A stretch of 64,000 bases of DNA, taken from assembly GCA_946487895.1 (NCBI GenBank), contig CAMLUO010000002.1:1-64000 (forward strand). The letters run 5' to 3'. Positions 8,358 to 17,976 of the stretch are shown piece after piece. The stretch is from an uncultured Clostridium sp. GTDB taxonomy: Bacteria; Bacillota; Clostridia; TANB77; CAG-508. The notes under the pieces are model-generated. The model saw only the letters and a list, made by a program, of their open reading frames with translations. It was not told where the DNA came from and ran no database searches. Each line of letters opens with the position of its first letter. Position 1 is the stretch's first letter. A program made the translations under genes and the position numbers.

Positions 8358-9209
8358 TTACACTAAAGCAAAATATGCCAAAACTAAAATTCCAAGCACA
8401 ATTCTGTAATATCCAAAAACTTTAAAGTCATGTTTCTTAATATAACTCATTAAGAATTTTATTACAAACATAGATACTACAAATGAAATAATCATACCCA
8501 CTAATAAAATTATAATTTCTGCTCCAGTAAATGCAAATCCAAATTGAACTAATTTTAATAAACTTGCACCTAACATTGTTGGAATTGCTAAATAAAATGT
8601 AAATTCAGCTGCATTTGCTCTTGATAAACCTATTAACAATCCTCCAATAATTGTTGCTCCTGAACGTGATGTTCCTGGAAATATTGCAGCTATTAATTGG
8701 AATATTCCTATTATAATTGCATCTTTATACGTAATTTCTGAATTTTTATCCTTTGCTCCTTTTCTATGTTTATTCCAGTTTTCTATTACTATAAACGCTA
8801 TACCAAAAACAATTAATGCAATTGCTATACAAACTGGATTGTAAAATAATGCTTCAAATACATCATCAAATAGTAATCCAATTACTGCTGCAGGTATACA
8901 TCCAACTAGGATTTTTCCCCATAAAGTCATAATATTTTTATCAAAATATGATAATATTCCTGTTTTCTTTATTGCTTTATCTTTATTTTTAGTAAATGGC
9001 CATATCTTTTTAAAATACAATACAACAACTGCTAAAATTGCTCCAAATTGAATTACCACTTGAAACATTGACCAGAATTCTGGTGAAACTTGTTCAAATT
9101 TTAAAAATTGTTCTACTAATATTAAGTGTCCTGTACTACTAATTGGTAGCCATTCTGTTATTCCTTCTACTATTCCAAATATAATTGATTTAATAATATC
9201 CCAAAACAT
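8358..9209 (-). CDS. uppP: Undecaprenyl-diphosphatase UppP (BacA)
   Basis: The 283-residue polytopic protein contains both conserved motifs of the BacA family: GIVEGITEWLPISSTGHLIL near the N terminus (Glu and the SSTGH region) and PGTSRSGATI near residue 180. It removes a phosphate from undecaprenyl diphosphate at the membrane, recycling the lipid carrier for peptidoglycan and wall polymers, and confers basal bacitracin tolerance. A TPR gene lies upstream. Complete, about eight membrane segments. Confidence 0.97.
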   Translation of the reverse strand: MFWDIIKSIIFGIVEGITEWLPISSTGHLILVEQFLKFEQVSPEFWSMFQVVIQFGAILAVVVLYFKKIWPFTKNKDKAIKKTGILSYFDKNIMTLWGKILVGCIPAAVIGLLFDDVFEALFYNPVCIAIALIVFGIAFIVIENWNKHRKGAKDKNSEITYKDAIIIGIFQLIAAIFPGTSRSGATIIGGLLIGLSRANAAEFTFYLAIPTMLGASLLKLVQFGFAFTGAEIIILLVGMIISFVVSMFVIKFLMSYIKKHDFKVFGYYRIVLGILVLAYFALV

Positions 9210-9230
9210 ATCTTTCGTCCCTTTCTTTGA

Positions 9231-9255
9231 TGATTTTTTCTCCGTCCCAAAATCA
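9231..9255. repeat. Short hairpin repeat with GGGACGGAG loop
   Basis: TGATTTT (9231-9237) and AAAATCA (9249-9255) enclose an 11-nt loop that reads GGGACGGAGAA on the minus strand. The right arm contains the stop codon of the TPR gene. It has the same loop length and GGGACGG core as the element at 205-233. Confidence 0.55.
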
Positions 9256-10494
9256 TTTTTCTCTTTGTTCTTTATCTTTTTCGTTTTCCATCTCTAGATT
9301 ATTATCTTCTTTCTTTTTTCCATTTTTCTTCAATAAATTTATATCATTATAGCTTAAATTTCTAGTTAGTTCACTCATTTCTTCTAAATGCTCTTTTGCT
9401 TTAATTTCTTTTTCTTTAAGCCTATTTGCATTTTCTTCTTTTTCTGGTTCTTCTAAATTAAATGGTATAGATATTTTTGCCATAATTGGTATAAATATTG
9501 GGTCTTTTTTTACCTTTTCTACTATTTTCTTAGAATTTGCATCTATTGCTGTATTAATATATCTTATTGCTGTTTCTTTATCCCCTTTAATTAAATATAT
9601 TTTTGCTAATTCATAATATGCATCTGCAGATAATTCTTCATCTTCAATTGTTTCTAAAAATCTTCTTTCTGCTTCTTCTAAGTCTTTATATATCAATGCT
9701 ATCTCTGCTAAAGAATATTTTGCATTATGCAAAAGTGAATTTATTTCAGCTGCTTTTTCATAACAAGTTTTTGCATTTTGGAAATCATTTAACATTGTGT
9801 ATGCAATTCCTAAGTTGTAGTATAAATCGTAATTTACTTGGTCAAATCTTAATGCATCTTGATATACATTTACTGCCTCTTTATACATTTCATTTTCTAT
9901 TAATATTTCACCAAGTAACATACTTGCATCTGTCATTTCTGGCTTTTTATTTAGTAAACTATATAACATCTGTGATGCTTCTTCTTTTTTGTCTAATCCA
10001 TCTAATAGTTTTGCAACTTTATAATATGAATCATAGTCTTTTTTATTTAAATCTATCGCTTGTACATATTCATCTATTGCTTTTCTCATTCCACCTTCAT
10101 TTTCATATACTTGTGCTAGCATTAAATGTGCTTTATAGCTGTTTGGATTTTTGTCTAATACTTTTAATAATGCTTGTTTTGCCTTTTTATTGTCTCCTAA
10201 GTTCATTGCTATTTTAGCTTTTTGAAGATTTACCATTTCTAGTAAAGATATTCCTTTTTTTTCTAATATTATAATTAGTATTGGTAATAAGATTGCTAAT
10301 ATGTATTTTATTATTACAAATATCATATTTAGTTTTATATCAAATAATACTTCTAGAAAGTTTAATGATATTCCCATTGTTTCTAAAACTAGAATAACAA
10401 CATATGTGGTGTCATTGTTTCTTATCATTCTGAAAAACATCAGCACAAATATTGCAAATGAAATGAATGTAAATATTATTTGTTCTATTGGCAT
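9253..10494 (-). CDS. Membrane-anchored tetratricopeptide repeat protein
   Basis: This 413-residue protein has three or four N-terminal membrane segments (residues 1-85), then about seven TPR units (for example ALLKVLDKNPNSYKAHLMLA, VNYDLYYNLGIAYTMLNDFQ) up to residue 330, and a charged, low-complexity tail rich in E and K. TPR arrays scaffold protein complexes, and the anchor places this one on the cytoplasmic face. The partner is unknown. The stop codon lies in a GGGAC hairpin. It lies upstream of uppP. Confidence 0.8.
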   Translation of the reverse strand: MPIEQIIFTFISFAIFVLMFFRMIRNNDTTYVVILVLETMGISLNFLEVLFDIKLNMIFVIIKYILAILLPILIIILEKKGISLLEMVNLQKAKIAMNLGDNKKAKQALLKVLDKNPNSYKAHLMLAQVYENEGGMRKAIDEYVQAIDLNKKDYDSYYKVAKLLDGLDKKEEASQMLYSLLNKKPEMTDASMLLGEILIENEMYKEAVNVYQDALRFDQVNYDLYYNLGIAYTMLNDFQNAKTCYEKAAEINSLLHNAKYSLAEIALIYKDLEEAERRFLETIEDEELSADAYYELAKIYLIKGDKETAIRYINTAIDANSKKIVEKVKKDPIFIPIMAKISIPFNLEEPEKEENANRLKEKEIKAKEHLEEMSELTRNLSYNDINLLKKNGKKKEDNNLEMENEKDKEQREK

Positions 10495-10620
10495 TTTTTC
10501 TCTCCTTCTATTTTTAACACATCTATTTTATTGCATTTTTTGTCATTTGTCTAGTATTTAGTACATTTTTCTTCTACATATTACCAATTTATCTAATATG
10601 GAGAGTACAAAATTTCGTCT

Positions 10621-10740
10621 ATGCCTTTCGCCTCTAAGACTGAAGCTTATGATGAAATCCGGAAGTATTGGCAGGGAGATCCTAATGTAACTACTTACTT
10701 TGATGACAAAGAAAAGAAGTGGTACATCATTAGTAAATAA
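10621..10740 (+). CDS. Orphan 39-codon ORF, possible foreign remnant
   Basis: The frame reads MPFASKTEAYDEIRKYWQGD and continues PNVTTYFDDKEKKWYIISK. The frame is open upstream to about 10594 without a start. Its base composition is richer in G+C than the surroundings, and it uses CGG for residue 14 (10660-10662), a codon otherwise absent from host-like genes here. I do not recognise the family; it looks like the C-terminal end of a larger protein. The rest of the 10500-10820 gap holds only the TPR promoter region and a terminator. Confidence 0.4.
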   Translation: MPFASKTEAYDEIRKYWQGDPNVTTYFDDKEKKWYIISK

Positions 10741-10760
10741 CACGCCAATAACACTAACAA

Positions 10761-10799
10761 GAAAAAGGGAAGATAATTATATTATTTTTCCCTTTTTTC
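10761..10799. terminator. Bidirectional terminator
   Basis: GAAAAAGGGAA (10761-10771) pairs with TTTTCCCTTTTTTC (10787-10799). The stem has A tracts on one side and T tracts on the other, so it can serve the orphan ORF and the transglycosylase gene. Confidence 0.7.
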
Positions 10800-10819
10800 A
10801 AATCTCAAAATACTAACCT

Positions 10820-11380
10820 TTATTTATATAATTCGTTATAAAATTCATAATCTCTTAAAATCTTTCTAACATAATAGTTTGTCTCTTTATAAGGGATATT
10901 CTCAATATCTGAACCATCAGCCTTTATAATACCTTTATCTATCCAATTATCAACAGTACCAATACCAGCATTATATGCAGCTAAAGCAATTTCTTTATTC
11001 TCATATCTTTTTAAAAGAGTAGCTAAATAGCAAGTTCCAATTTGCACATTTTTATACACATCAGAAAGTTCTTGCTCAATATTTTCATCATCTAATTCAA
11101 TACCATTTTGATTAGCAACATCTTTTGCTGTCTCTTCCATTAACTGCATTAGACCAATTGCATTTCTATTAGAAATTGCATTTGCATCAAAATTACTTTC
11201 AGCTTTAATAAGAGCTAAAATCAAATTATCATCTACTCCATATTCTTCACTATATATCGAAACCGTTTCTTCATATGTACGTGGATATATTATCTTTAGA
11301 ATAGGATTTCTTGCAAAAATTAGAAAAACAACTATAACTACAACTATTGCTGTAAAAATAATTAACTTTTTGTTCTTCAA
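10820..11380 (-). CDS. Lytic transglycosylase (SLT domain), membrane anchored
   Basis: The 186-residue protein has an N-terminal anchor (about 5-24) and a lysozyme-like SLT domain: LILALIKAESNFDANAIS (catalytic Glu in KAESNF), RNAIGLMQLMEETA and ALAAYNAGIGTVDNWI. It cleaves the glycan strand of peptidoglycan outside the membrane. Short proteins of this type are common in spore-formers. It follows polA by about 100 bases on the same strand. Confidence 0.93.
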   Translation of the reverse strand: MKNKKLIIFTAIVVVIVVFLIFARNPILKIIYPRTYEETVSIYSEEYGVDDNLILALIKAESNFDANAISNRNAIGLMQLMEETAKDVANQNGIELDDENIEQELSDVYKNVQIGTCYLATLLKRYENKEIALAAYNAGIGTVDNWIDKGIIKADGSDIENIPYKETNYYVRKILRDYEFYNELYK

Positions 11381-11481
11381 ATTTTCTCCTCCTTCATTTT
11401 TATATTAAACATTCATATCCCCTTCAATTAAAATCAACTTTACTTTTTTTGTCTGTCTAGGCCAAGATAATATTATATTTT

Positions 11482-14184
11482 TTATTTGCAGTCGTACCAA
11501 TTACTAGCCTCTGAAATCTCTGCAATCAAAGGAACATCAAGTTTAGCTGCAGACTCCATAGCCTTTTTCATCATAACCTTAATCTCTTCCTTCTCCTCTG
11601 GTAAAACCTCTAGCATCATCTCATCATGAACTTGTAAAACAATTTTTGACTTAAGATTTCTCTTTTTAAGTTCTCTATAAACCTTAATCATCGCAATCTT
11701 CATAATATCTGCAGCAGTACCCTGAATAGGTGTGTTCATAGCTGCTCTTGAGCCAAACTGTCTAACCATATAATTATTAGACTTTAATTCCGGAATATAT
11801 CTTCTTCTATGGAATAAAGTTTCAACATATCCCTTTTCTTTTGTCTCTTCTGTTATATTCTCCATAAAAGCCTTTATTCCTGCATATTGTTCTAGGTATT
11901 CTGTTATATATTGTTTAGCTAACTTTCTAGAAATTCCAAGCTGTTCACCTAATCCAAAATCACTAATACCATAAACTATACCAAAATTAACAGCTTTTGC
12001 ATTACTTCTTTGCTCTTTTGTAACCTCATCAATTGGTGTTTTAAATACTTTTGATGCTGCTTGTTTATGGATATCTTGACCTTCTTTAAATGCTTGTATC
12101 ATATGTTCATCACCAGAAATATGTGCTAGAACTCTAAGTTCAATTTGTGAATAATCTGCATCTAAATATACTTTTCCGTTTTCAGATTTAAATACTTTTC
12201 TTACTCTTTTTCCTAATTCAAACCTTGTTGGAATGTTTTGCAAATTTGGCTCTGTTGAGCTTATTCTTCCAGTAGCTGTTATTGTTTGATGGAAAAATGA
12301 GTGTATTCTTTTTGTTTTTGGATTTATATATGGTTTTAATCCTTCTATATATGTTGAGTTTAATTTCATTAATTGTCTATAATCTAATATTTTTTCAATT
12401 ATAGGATCTTGTTTTTTTAATTTTTCTAAAACATCAACATCTGTTGAATAACCACTCTTTGTCTTTTTTATAACAGGTAATTTCATTTTTTCAAAAAGGA
12501 TTTCTCCTAATTGTTTTGTAGAATTAATATTAAATTCTTCTCCTGCCATTTCATATATTTCTTTTGTCAATATCTCTAGTTTATCTTTTAACTCTTGACC
12601 AAATTCTTCTAGTTCTTTTTCGTCAACATACATACCATTCCATTGCATATCTGATAATACTTCAACTGTTGGCATATCTATTTCATTAAATAATTTTAAA
12701 GCATTTATTTCTTCTAACTTTTTCTCAGTTATATCTTTTATTTTTGAAATAGCATAACTATATTTACTGCACTTTTCTTTATCTTGTTCTATTGATGGAA
12801 TTTCATCAAATAGATTTATTTGTGTTGTTTCTTCTTTTGATGCTAATTTGCTAGTATCTATTTCTAAAAATCTATCTATTAAATTTTCTATTTCTAATTT
12901 ATTATTACTTGGATTTAATATATATGATGCGATTGATATATCATAATATATTCCATCTAATGTAATATCTACTTGTTTTAATAGTATATATGTTTTTGTC
13001 AAATTAATACTTATCTTCTTAATTTCTTTATTCTCTAAAATTTCTCTAAGTGCTTGTATTTCAGTTTCTTCTGAGAAATTATAGAATATAGCTTCTCTAT
13101 TTTTATTATCATATATTGCAATACTAGATATTTTTTCTTTTATAATTTTTTCAGGATTTTCATCTAGTTTAGTATCTAAATAAAATATCATTTGTTTTTG
13201 GTTCTTTACTAATTCTATGATCTCATCTAAACTTTTATCTACAATTTTCAAATTTTCTATTTCATCTTTTTCTTGTTCTGAATTATCACTTTCTCCTGGT
13301 TGCAAAGAAAATCTTTCAATATATCTTTTAAAATTTAGCTTTTTAAATAAATCATATACTTTTTCTTTATCCCATTCTTCTACTTTAAAATCTTCTAAAG
13401 TATCTGTAATTGGTACTTCTAAATTGATTGTTCCCAAAGTTTTTGATAAAAATGCTAAGTCTTTATTTTGCTCAATTTTTTCTTTTTGCTTTCCTTTTAA
13501 ATCATCTTCACCTTTTTCTAACTTATCATATAAGTTTTCGATTGAAGCATATTTTTGAATTAATGATAAAGCTGTTTTTTCTCCAACGCCTGGAACACCA
13601 GGAATATTGTCTGATGAATCTCCTTGTAATCCTTTTACATCAATTAATTGTTTTGGCTCTAATCCATATTTTTCTATAATTTTTTCACGGTTATATTCAT
13701 CTGTTTCCGTTTTTCCACCTTTTGTATGTGGAATTCTGATTGTTATATTATCTGTTGCAAGTTGAAAAGTATCTCTATCTCCTGAAAGTATTGTTACTTC
13801 CAGTCCTTGCTTTTCTCCATATCTTGATAATGTTCCTAAAACATCATCTGCTTCATAGCCTTCCATTTCTACTATGTCTATATTCATTGCTCTTAGTACT
13901 TCTTTTATTATAGGCATTTGCTCTGCAAGTTCGTCTGGCATTCCTTTTCTATTTGCTTTATATCCTTCATATAGTTTATGTCTTGCAGTAGGTGCTTTTA
14001 AGTCAAATGCTACAACTAAATATTGTGGATTTATATCTTCTAATAGTTTAAATAGAATTGCTAAAAATCCATATACCGCATTTGTATATGTTCCGTCTTT
14101 AGTTGTAAGCATTCTGCTTCCCATTATTCCATAAAACGCTCTATTCATTATACTGTTTCCATCTACTAATACTAACTTGTCCAA
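11482..14184 (-). CDS. polA: DNA polymerase I
   Basis: The complete protein has 900 residues: a 5' nuclease (1-290, VDGNSIMNRAFYG, GLQGDSSDNIPGVPGVGEKT), a 3'-5' exonuclease fold (about 320-500) and a polymerase domain with motif A DYSQIELRVLAHISGD, motif B RSNAKAVNFGIVYG and motif C VHDEMMLEVL. The exonuclease motif I reads FYLDTKLD rather than DxE, so proofreading is probably lost, as in Bacillus-type Pol I. It fills repair gaps and replaces primers. Confidence 0.98.
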   Translation of the reverse strand: MDKLVLVDGNSIMNRAFYGIMGSRMLTTKDGTYTNAVYGFLAILFKLLEDINPQYLVVAFDLKAPTARHKLYEGYKANRKGMPDELAEQMPIIKEVLRAMNIDIVEMEGYEADDVLGTLSRYGEKQGLEVTILSGDRDTFQLATDNITIRIPHTKGGKTETDEYNREKIIEKYGLEPKQLIDVKGLQGDSSDNIPGVPGVGEKTALSLIQKYASIENLYDKLEKGEDDLKGKQKEKIEQNKDLAFLSKTLGTINLEVPITDTLEDFKVEEWDKEKVYDLFKKLNFKRYIERFSLQPGESDNSEQEKDEIENLKIVDKSLDEIIELVKNQKQMIFYLDTKLDENPEKIIKEKISSIAIYDNKNREAIFYNFSEETEIQALREILENKEIKKISINLTKTYILLKQVDITLDGIYYDISIASYILNPSNNKLEIENLIDRFLEIDTSKLASKEETTQINLFDEIPSIEQDKEKCSKYSYAISKIKDITEKKLEEINALKLFNEIDMPTVEVLSDMQWNGMYVDEKELEEFGQELKDKLEILTKEIYEMAGEEFNINSTKQLGEILFEKMKLPVIKKTKSGYSTDVDVLEKLKKQDPIIEKILDYRQLMKLNSTYIEGLKPYINPKTKRIHSFFHQTITATGRISSTEPNLQNIPTRFELGKRVRKVFKSENGKVYLDADYSQIELRVLAHISGDEHMIQAFKEGQDIHKQAASKVFKTPIDEVTKEQRSNAKAVNFGIVYGISDFGLGEQLGISRKLAKQYITEYLEQYAGIKAFMENITEETKEKGYVETLFHRRRYIPELKSNNYMVRQFGSRAAMNTPIQGTAADIMKIAMIKVYRELKKRNLKSKIVLQVHDEMMLEVLPEEKEEIKVMMKKAMESAAKLDVPLIAEISEASNWYDCK

Positions 14185-14210
14185 TTTTTGACCTCCTGTT
14201 TTTTCTTAAA

Positions 14211-15758
14211 TTAAATTGATTCTGCTAACATGAATTTTTGCTCTATTTTGTAAATTGTATATTCTTCTTTTTCTGCTATATTGCATTCATACATTTTAGT
14301 AATATATTCCTGTTCCTCCAGAGAACTCATCGTTTCTTCATTGAAATCATATGTATATATTAAATATAGATTTTGGTCTGTTTCGAAATTGTCTTTTACT
14401 CTTTTTTGCAAATCTCTTAAACTATATCCTGTTCTATAATCTTCATCCCATGTCGTAAATGAAAAATAGTCTAATGTTTGCGGACTCCAAAATACATCTT
14501 TACCGATATAAGGAATTATTGCTGATGAAAGTGGCATATTTGTACATATGAATACACTGTCATCTTCTAAGTTATTTTTTATCCATTCTGCCGTTTCATA
14601 AGATGATGAATAAGTTGTTTTTATTTCTTTATTTACTGCATCCATTCCATTTGCTATATTTATAATTAACACAAATACAAGTATATATTCTGCAACATTT
14701 GTTAACTGCTCTTTTCTTTTTTCCTTTTTTAAATATTTTTGATTGTTTACTAATTCTTTCTCATTTTTATCTATATTAACTGTTTTTTCTTTTTTATCAT
14801 TTTGTATCCAAAAAATAAACATCATCAATAAAATTAATGTTGATACTCTTTGTTCTGAACCCATATAAACATATGTATAAATTAAAAATTGCAATCCTTC
14901 TGTACAAATTATAACTAAAGCATTTTTAAAATGATACCTTATTTCATAACATAATAATATTATTAATGCTATTGCCACTATTTTTAGTATTAATTCATTT
15001 TCTCCAAAACATCCTGTCATAATTTTTTCATAAGCATTTTCCATCTTTAATTTTGTATCTTCAAATATACTTGTATTAGATGTTAAACTAACATCTGTAT
15101 TTGTTGTCATACTTATTAAAATTGGTATCAAGGTCAAAATTAAACCTACTATTATAATTATTAAACTAATATATACCTTTTTCTTTTGCTCTTTTGAATT
15201 TGTTTTTCTATTTTGTATTAGTTCTTCAATATAGAATAATAGAAGTAAAATTCCAACCATTCCATACATTATTACATGTGTATTAGCCAAGAACAATATA
15301 CTCAAAATATATTGTATTGGCTTTTCATGCCTTTGACCAAAATATATTGCAACTAAAGTAATTGCTAATGGTATTAAACAATAACTTCTTGAGATTGATG
15401 GATACAAGTATATCATTGGCATACTAAATATGAACAGAATTTTTAAAATCAAGTTAAATGGTGCTTTTTTTAATATTAACCATACTGCTATATTACATAT
15501 TAACCAACTTACTATTTTGACAGTTACATATGGTAATCCTAATTTCGCAAATGGTACTAATATTAAATACCATATTACTGGATGTCCTTCATATTTCATT
15601 TGCCTAAATATATCTATTATGTTTAAGTCTCTTGCTATTAGCCAAGCTTGTGCTTCGTCTCTCCATGATTCATGGAATAGTAGTATTATGAAGGTTATTA
15701 TACTATAACATAACATTACTACCAAATTTACTTTATTCTTTTTTACAAATTCTTTCAT
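14211..15758 (-). CDS. Polytopic membrane protein, GT-C glycosyltransferase-like
   Basis: This 515-residue protein has an N-terminal membrane segment then HESWRDEAQAWLIARDLN, an acidic pair (DE) in the first outer loop as in GT-C/GT39-type enzymes that use lipid-linked sugars. About ten further membrane segments follow, with a C-terminal soluble domain (about 390-510). Position and fold suggest transfer of a sugar to a wall polymer or protein outside the membrane; the substrate is unknown. It lies 26 bases upstream of polA on the same strand. Confidence 0.65.
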   Translation of the reverse strand: MKEFVKKNKVNLVVMLCYSIITFIILLFHESWRDEAQAWLIARDLNIIDIFRQMKYEGHPVIWYLILVPFAKLGLPYVTVKIVSWLICNIAVWLILKKAPFNLILKILFIFSMPMIYLYPSISRSYCLIPLAITLVAIYFGQRHEKPIQYILSILFLANTHVIMYGMVGILLLLFYIEELIQNRKTNSKEQKKKVYISLIIIIVGLILTLIPILISMTTNTDVSLTSNTSIFEDTKLKMENAYEKIMTGCFGENELILKIVAIALIILLCYEIRYHFKNALVIICTEGLQFLIYTYVYMGSEQRVSTLILLMMFIFWIQNDKKEKTVNIDKNEKELVNNQKYLKKEKRKEQLTNVAEYILVFVLIINIANGMDAVNKEIKTTYSSSYETAEWIKNNLEDDSVFICTNMPLSSAIIPYIGKDVFWSPQTLDYFSFTTWDEDYRTGYSLRDLQKRVKDNFETDQNLYLIYTYDFNEETMSSLEEQEYITKMYECNIAEKEEYTIYKIEQKFMLAESI

Positions 15759-15773
15759 TTTTATCTTTTCCTT

Positions 15774-15962
15774 TTATTCTAAAACTAAAGCCTTCTTTGG
15801 GCAGAAATTTGAACATTTTCCACATCTTACACATTTATCTAAATCCACTTTTGGTGCTGAAAATTCTTCTTGTGTTAATGCTCCAACAGGACATACATTT
15901 ACCGCTGGACATTTATGATTTTGTGGACAATTTTCAATAATAACTTTTAAATTTTTTTCCAT
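15774..15962 (-). CDS. 4Fe-4S ferredoxin-type small protein
   Basis: The 62-residue protein has one complete cluster motif, CVRCGKCSNFCPKKA (CX2CX2CX3CP), near the C terminus, and a second set CPQNHKCPAVNVCPVGAL near the N terminus with irregular spacing. The second half binds a 4Fe-4S cluster by family rule; the first may bind a second one. It is an electron carrier of unknown partner. It lies between nadE and the GT-C-like gene on the same strand. Confidence 0.88.
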   Translation of the reverse strand: MEKNLKVIIENCPQNHKCPAVNVCPVGALTQEEFSAPKVDLDKCVRCGKCSNFCPKKALVLE

Positions 15963-16023
15963 TACTATTTCCTCCTATAACTGGTTATGCAACGCATATT
16001 TACATTATTAATAATTTTATTCA

Positions 16024-16897
16024 TTAATCAATATCTTCTTTCCTTAAAGATACTAATATTTTCCTACTTTTATATTTCTTAGCTTTTTTTGTAATTTCTA
16101 CAATTCCATTTATTATCTCTATTGGCAATTCAACAGTTCTAACAATATTTTCTATATCATCCTCTTTACTTATCATTTTTAAACACATATCTAATTTTTT
16201 CCATGATAGTTTTTTTGCTATTTTTTCAGCTCGAGCTATCTCCATATCATTAAACTGTTTCGGTACAATTATTGGCCCTTCATTTATTATCCAATAAGCA
16301 ATATCTTCTAAATCTTCTTGATTTTCCCAAAATCCCGCTGATGGGGATTGATTTATAACTTCATCTCTTGAATTTAGTAATCTAGCTATCTTTATTACAT
16401 CTGTTTTATATAGATGTTCTATTGGTTTAAAATTAGCTAAATTGTCTCCGAAATGTAACAAAAAATCCTAATTCATATTCTGTTCTATTTGTACAACCTG
16501 CAATAATATATCCCTTATCTTGATAACAAGAAATGATTGTTGAACGCATTGAACATTTTATTTTATTTGAATCTAACAGTGATTTTGAATTAAAAATTTT
16601 GTCTTTTTCCGCTTTTTCAAGTATCTGTATTAATTCTATATTTCTTTCTTCAAGTGGTATCTCTGTTAATGATACTTCCAAGTCTTTTGCTAGATTTCTT
16701 GCATTTGTTAAAAATTTTCTTTCCATATTATTATCAGTAACTATAAATAATTTTATTTTATCTTTTCCTAAGGCTCTGCAACATAACCTAGCAACTACAT
16801 CAGAATCAATTCCACCAGATACTGGTATTACTACTTTTTCATCTTCTTGCATGTATTCTCTAATAAAATTGACTATTCTTGTTATTTCAGTTTCCAT
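16024..16897 (-). CDS. nadE: NH3-dependent NAD synthetase NadE, frame interrupted by one C (CGGA site)
   Basis: The start at 16897 (METEITRIVNF) sits behind AAGGGATATATC; a longer frame to 16954 lacks a site. Residues 1-150 show the PP-loop SGGIDSDVVARL and TNRTEYELGFF. The frame then hits CGG at 16450-16448 and stops five codons on. Dropping the C gives FVTFGDNLANFKPIEHLYKT and SPSAGFWENQEDLEDIAYW, the rest of NadE, for 290 residues in all, a normal length. NadE amidates nicotinate adenine dinucleotide to NAD in the cytosol. It is probably essential, so a real null seems unlikely; +1 shifting is inferred. Confidence 0.9.
16448..16450 (-). other. +1 frameshift / CGGA site in nadE
   Basis: The coding strand reads ACA TTT C GGA GAC AAT. 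The extra C makes CGG in the zero frame, followed by AGA CAA TTT AGC and a stop. The GGA encodes the Gly of the conserved FGD motif. Confidence 0.85.
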
Positions 16898-16974
16898 ATA
16901 GATATATCCCTTCTTTTTGTATATCTTATCATAAAGTAAATTTCTTTTCCACAAAAATTAAGAAAAATTTACAA

Positions 16975-17003
16975 TTGAAGATTATTAAAAATAATGATAT
17001 AAT
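16975..17003 (+). promoter_or_regulatory. Promoter of the araC-type gene
   Basis: TTGAAG (16975-16980), a 17-base spacer, then a perfect TATAAT (16998-17003). The predicted start is about 30 bases before the ATG at 17043. It lies in the nadE/araC divergent gap. Confidence 0.7.
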
Positions 17004-17042
17004 AAAAAAAATTAAAAATACCAAAAATAATATGGAGATAAT

Positions 17043-17858
17043 ATGTATATACAAAATCAAAATAGATTAAATGCATTAATTAAATATATAGAAGAAAATT
17101 TAACAGAAAAAATAGAATATAAAGATTTAGCAAGAATTCTATTAGTTAATGAGTATACTCTTCATAGAATCTTTTATTTTGTTACCAATATAACCCTTGC
17201 AGACTATATAAGAAAAAGAAGATTAAGTATGTCCGCAATTGATTTATTAGAAAAAAATAGTAAAGTATTAGATGTAGCTATAAAGTATCAATATGATTCA
17301 GGAACTTCTTTTTCTAGAGCTTTTAAAAAAATGATGGGATTTTTACCAAAAGACATTCATAAAAACATGGATAAGATAAAATATTTCCCGATATTAACAT
17401 TTGAAGATACCAGTGAAGAACAAAAAGAACTAACATTTGAGAAAGTAGAAAATATTAGTTTTGAGTTTTATACTATTCATAAACATGTAAAGATGAATCA
17501 TATATCTGAAATGGCATCAAAATTTTGGAAAGATGTATATAAAGAAAAAGGAAATATTTTTGAAGGCAATGCTTATGGTCTTGTCGAATATAATGTATAT
17601 GATTACAACGAAAACAGTGATGTTACATATTACATAGCAAGTACCCAAAAATTTAAAGGAAGTAACAAATACATTATAAACAACAAAAAATTTTTGGTAT
17701 TTGAAATAAATACAATTGATGGAAAACAAATCGGAAAATTTACACACAATCTATACGTAAACTTTATCCCTTATTCAGGATATAATTTAGATAATGTGCC
17801 TGATATAGAAGAATATATAGATGATAAAAAAACAAGAATATATATAGCAGTTGTATAA
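17043..17858 (+). CDS. AraC-family regulator with GyrI-like effector domain
   Basis: The 271-residue protein has an N-terminal AraC-type double helix-turn-helix (about 5-105: KDLARILLVNEYTLHRIF, then VAIKYQYDSGTSFSRAFKK) and a C-terminal GyrI/Rob-like domain (about 130-271) that in relatives binds small hydrophobic or cationic compounds. The order HTH-GyrI is that of Rob and multidrug regulators. GGAG precedes the ATG by five bases. The plus-strand radical SAM gene follows after a terminator and may or may not be a target. Confidence 0.88.
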   Translation: MYIQNQNRLNALIKYIEENLTEKIEYKDLARILLVNEYTLHRIFYFVTNITLADYIRKRRLSMSAIDLLEKNSKVLDVAIKYQYDSGTSFSRAFKKMMGFLPKDIHKNMDKIKYFPILTFEDTSEEQKELTFEKVENISFEFYTIHKHVKMNHISEMASKFWKDVYKEKGNIFEGNAYGLVEYNVYDYNENSDVTYYIASTQKFKGSNKYIINNKKFLVFEINTIDGKQIGKFTHNLYVNFIPYSGYNLDNVPDIEEYIDDKKTRIYIAVV

Positions 17859-17897
17859 AATCAACTATTTGTATATCAAAATAGTTGGTTTTTATTT
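17857..17897 (+). terminator. Terminator after the araC-type gene
   Basis: TCAACTATTT (17861-17870) pairs with AAATAGTTGG (17878-17887), allowing one G-T pair. TTTTTATTTTTT follows on the plus strand. Confidence 0.8.
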
Positions 17898-17976
17898 TTT
17901 AAAATATGATATTATATGAATAAGACCAATGTGTCACTTTGTAGGGATAGGTTCGACAACAAAAGGAGAGATTTTT

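Noticed and set aside
10558..10743. Minus-strand 61-codon frame opposite the orphan ORF
   Set aside because: No ribosome site and no family resemblance; the plus-strand frame has the more protein-like composition.
16024..16954. Two separate genes in the nadE region (and likewise in dprA, recD2 and trpS)
   Set aside because: Each pair of frames joins into one full-length family member by omitting a single C before GGN; the downstream pieces lack ribosome sites and start inside conserved motifs.
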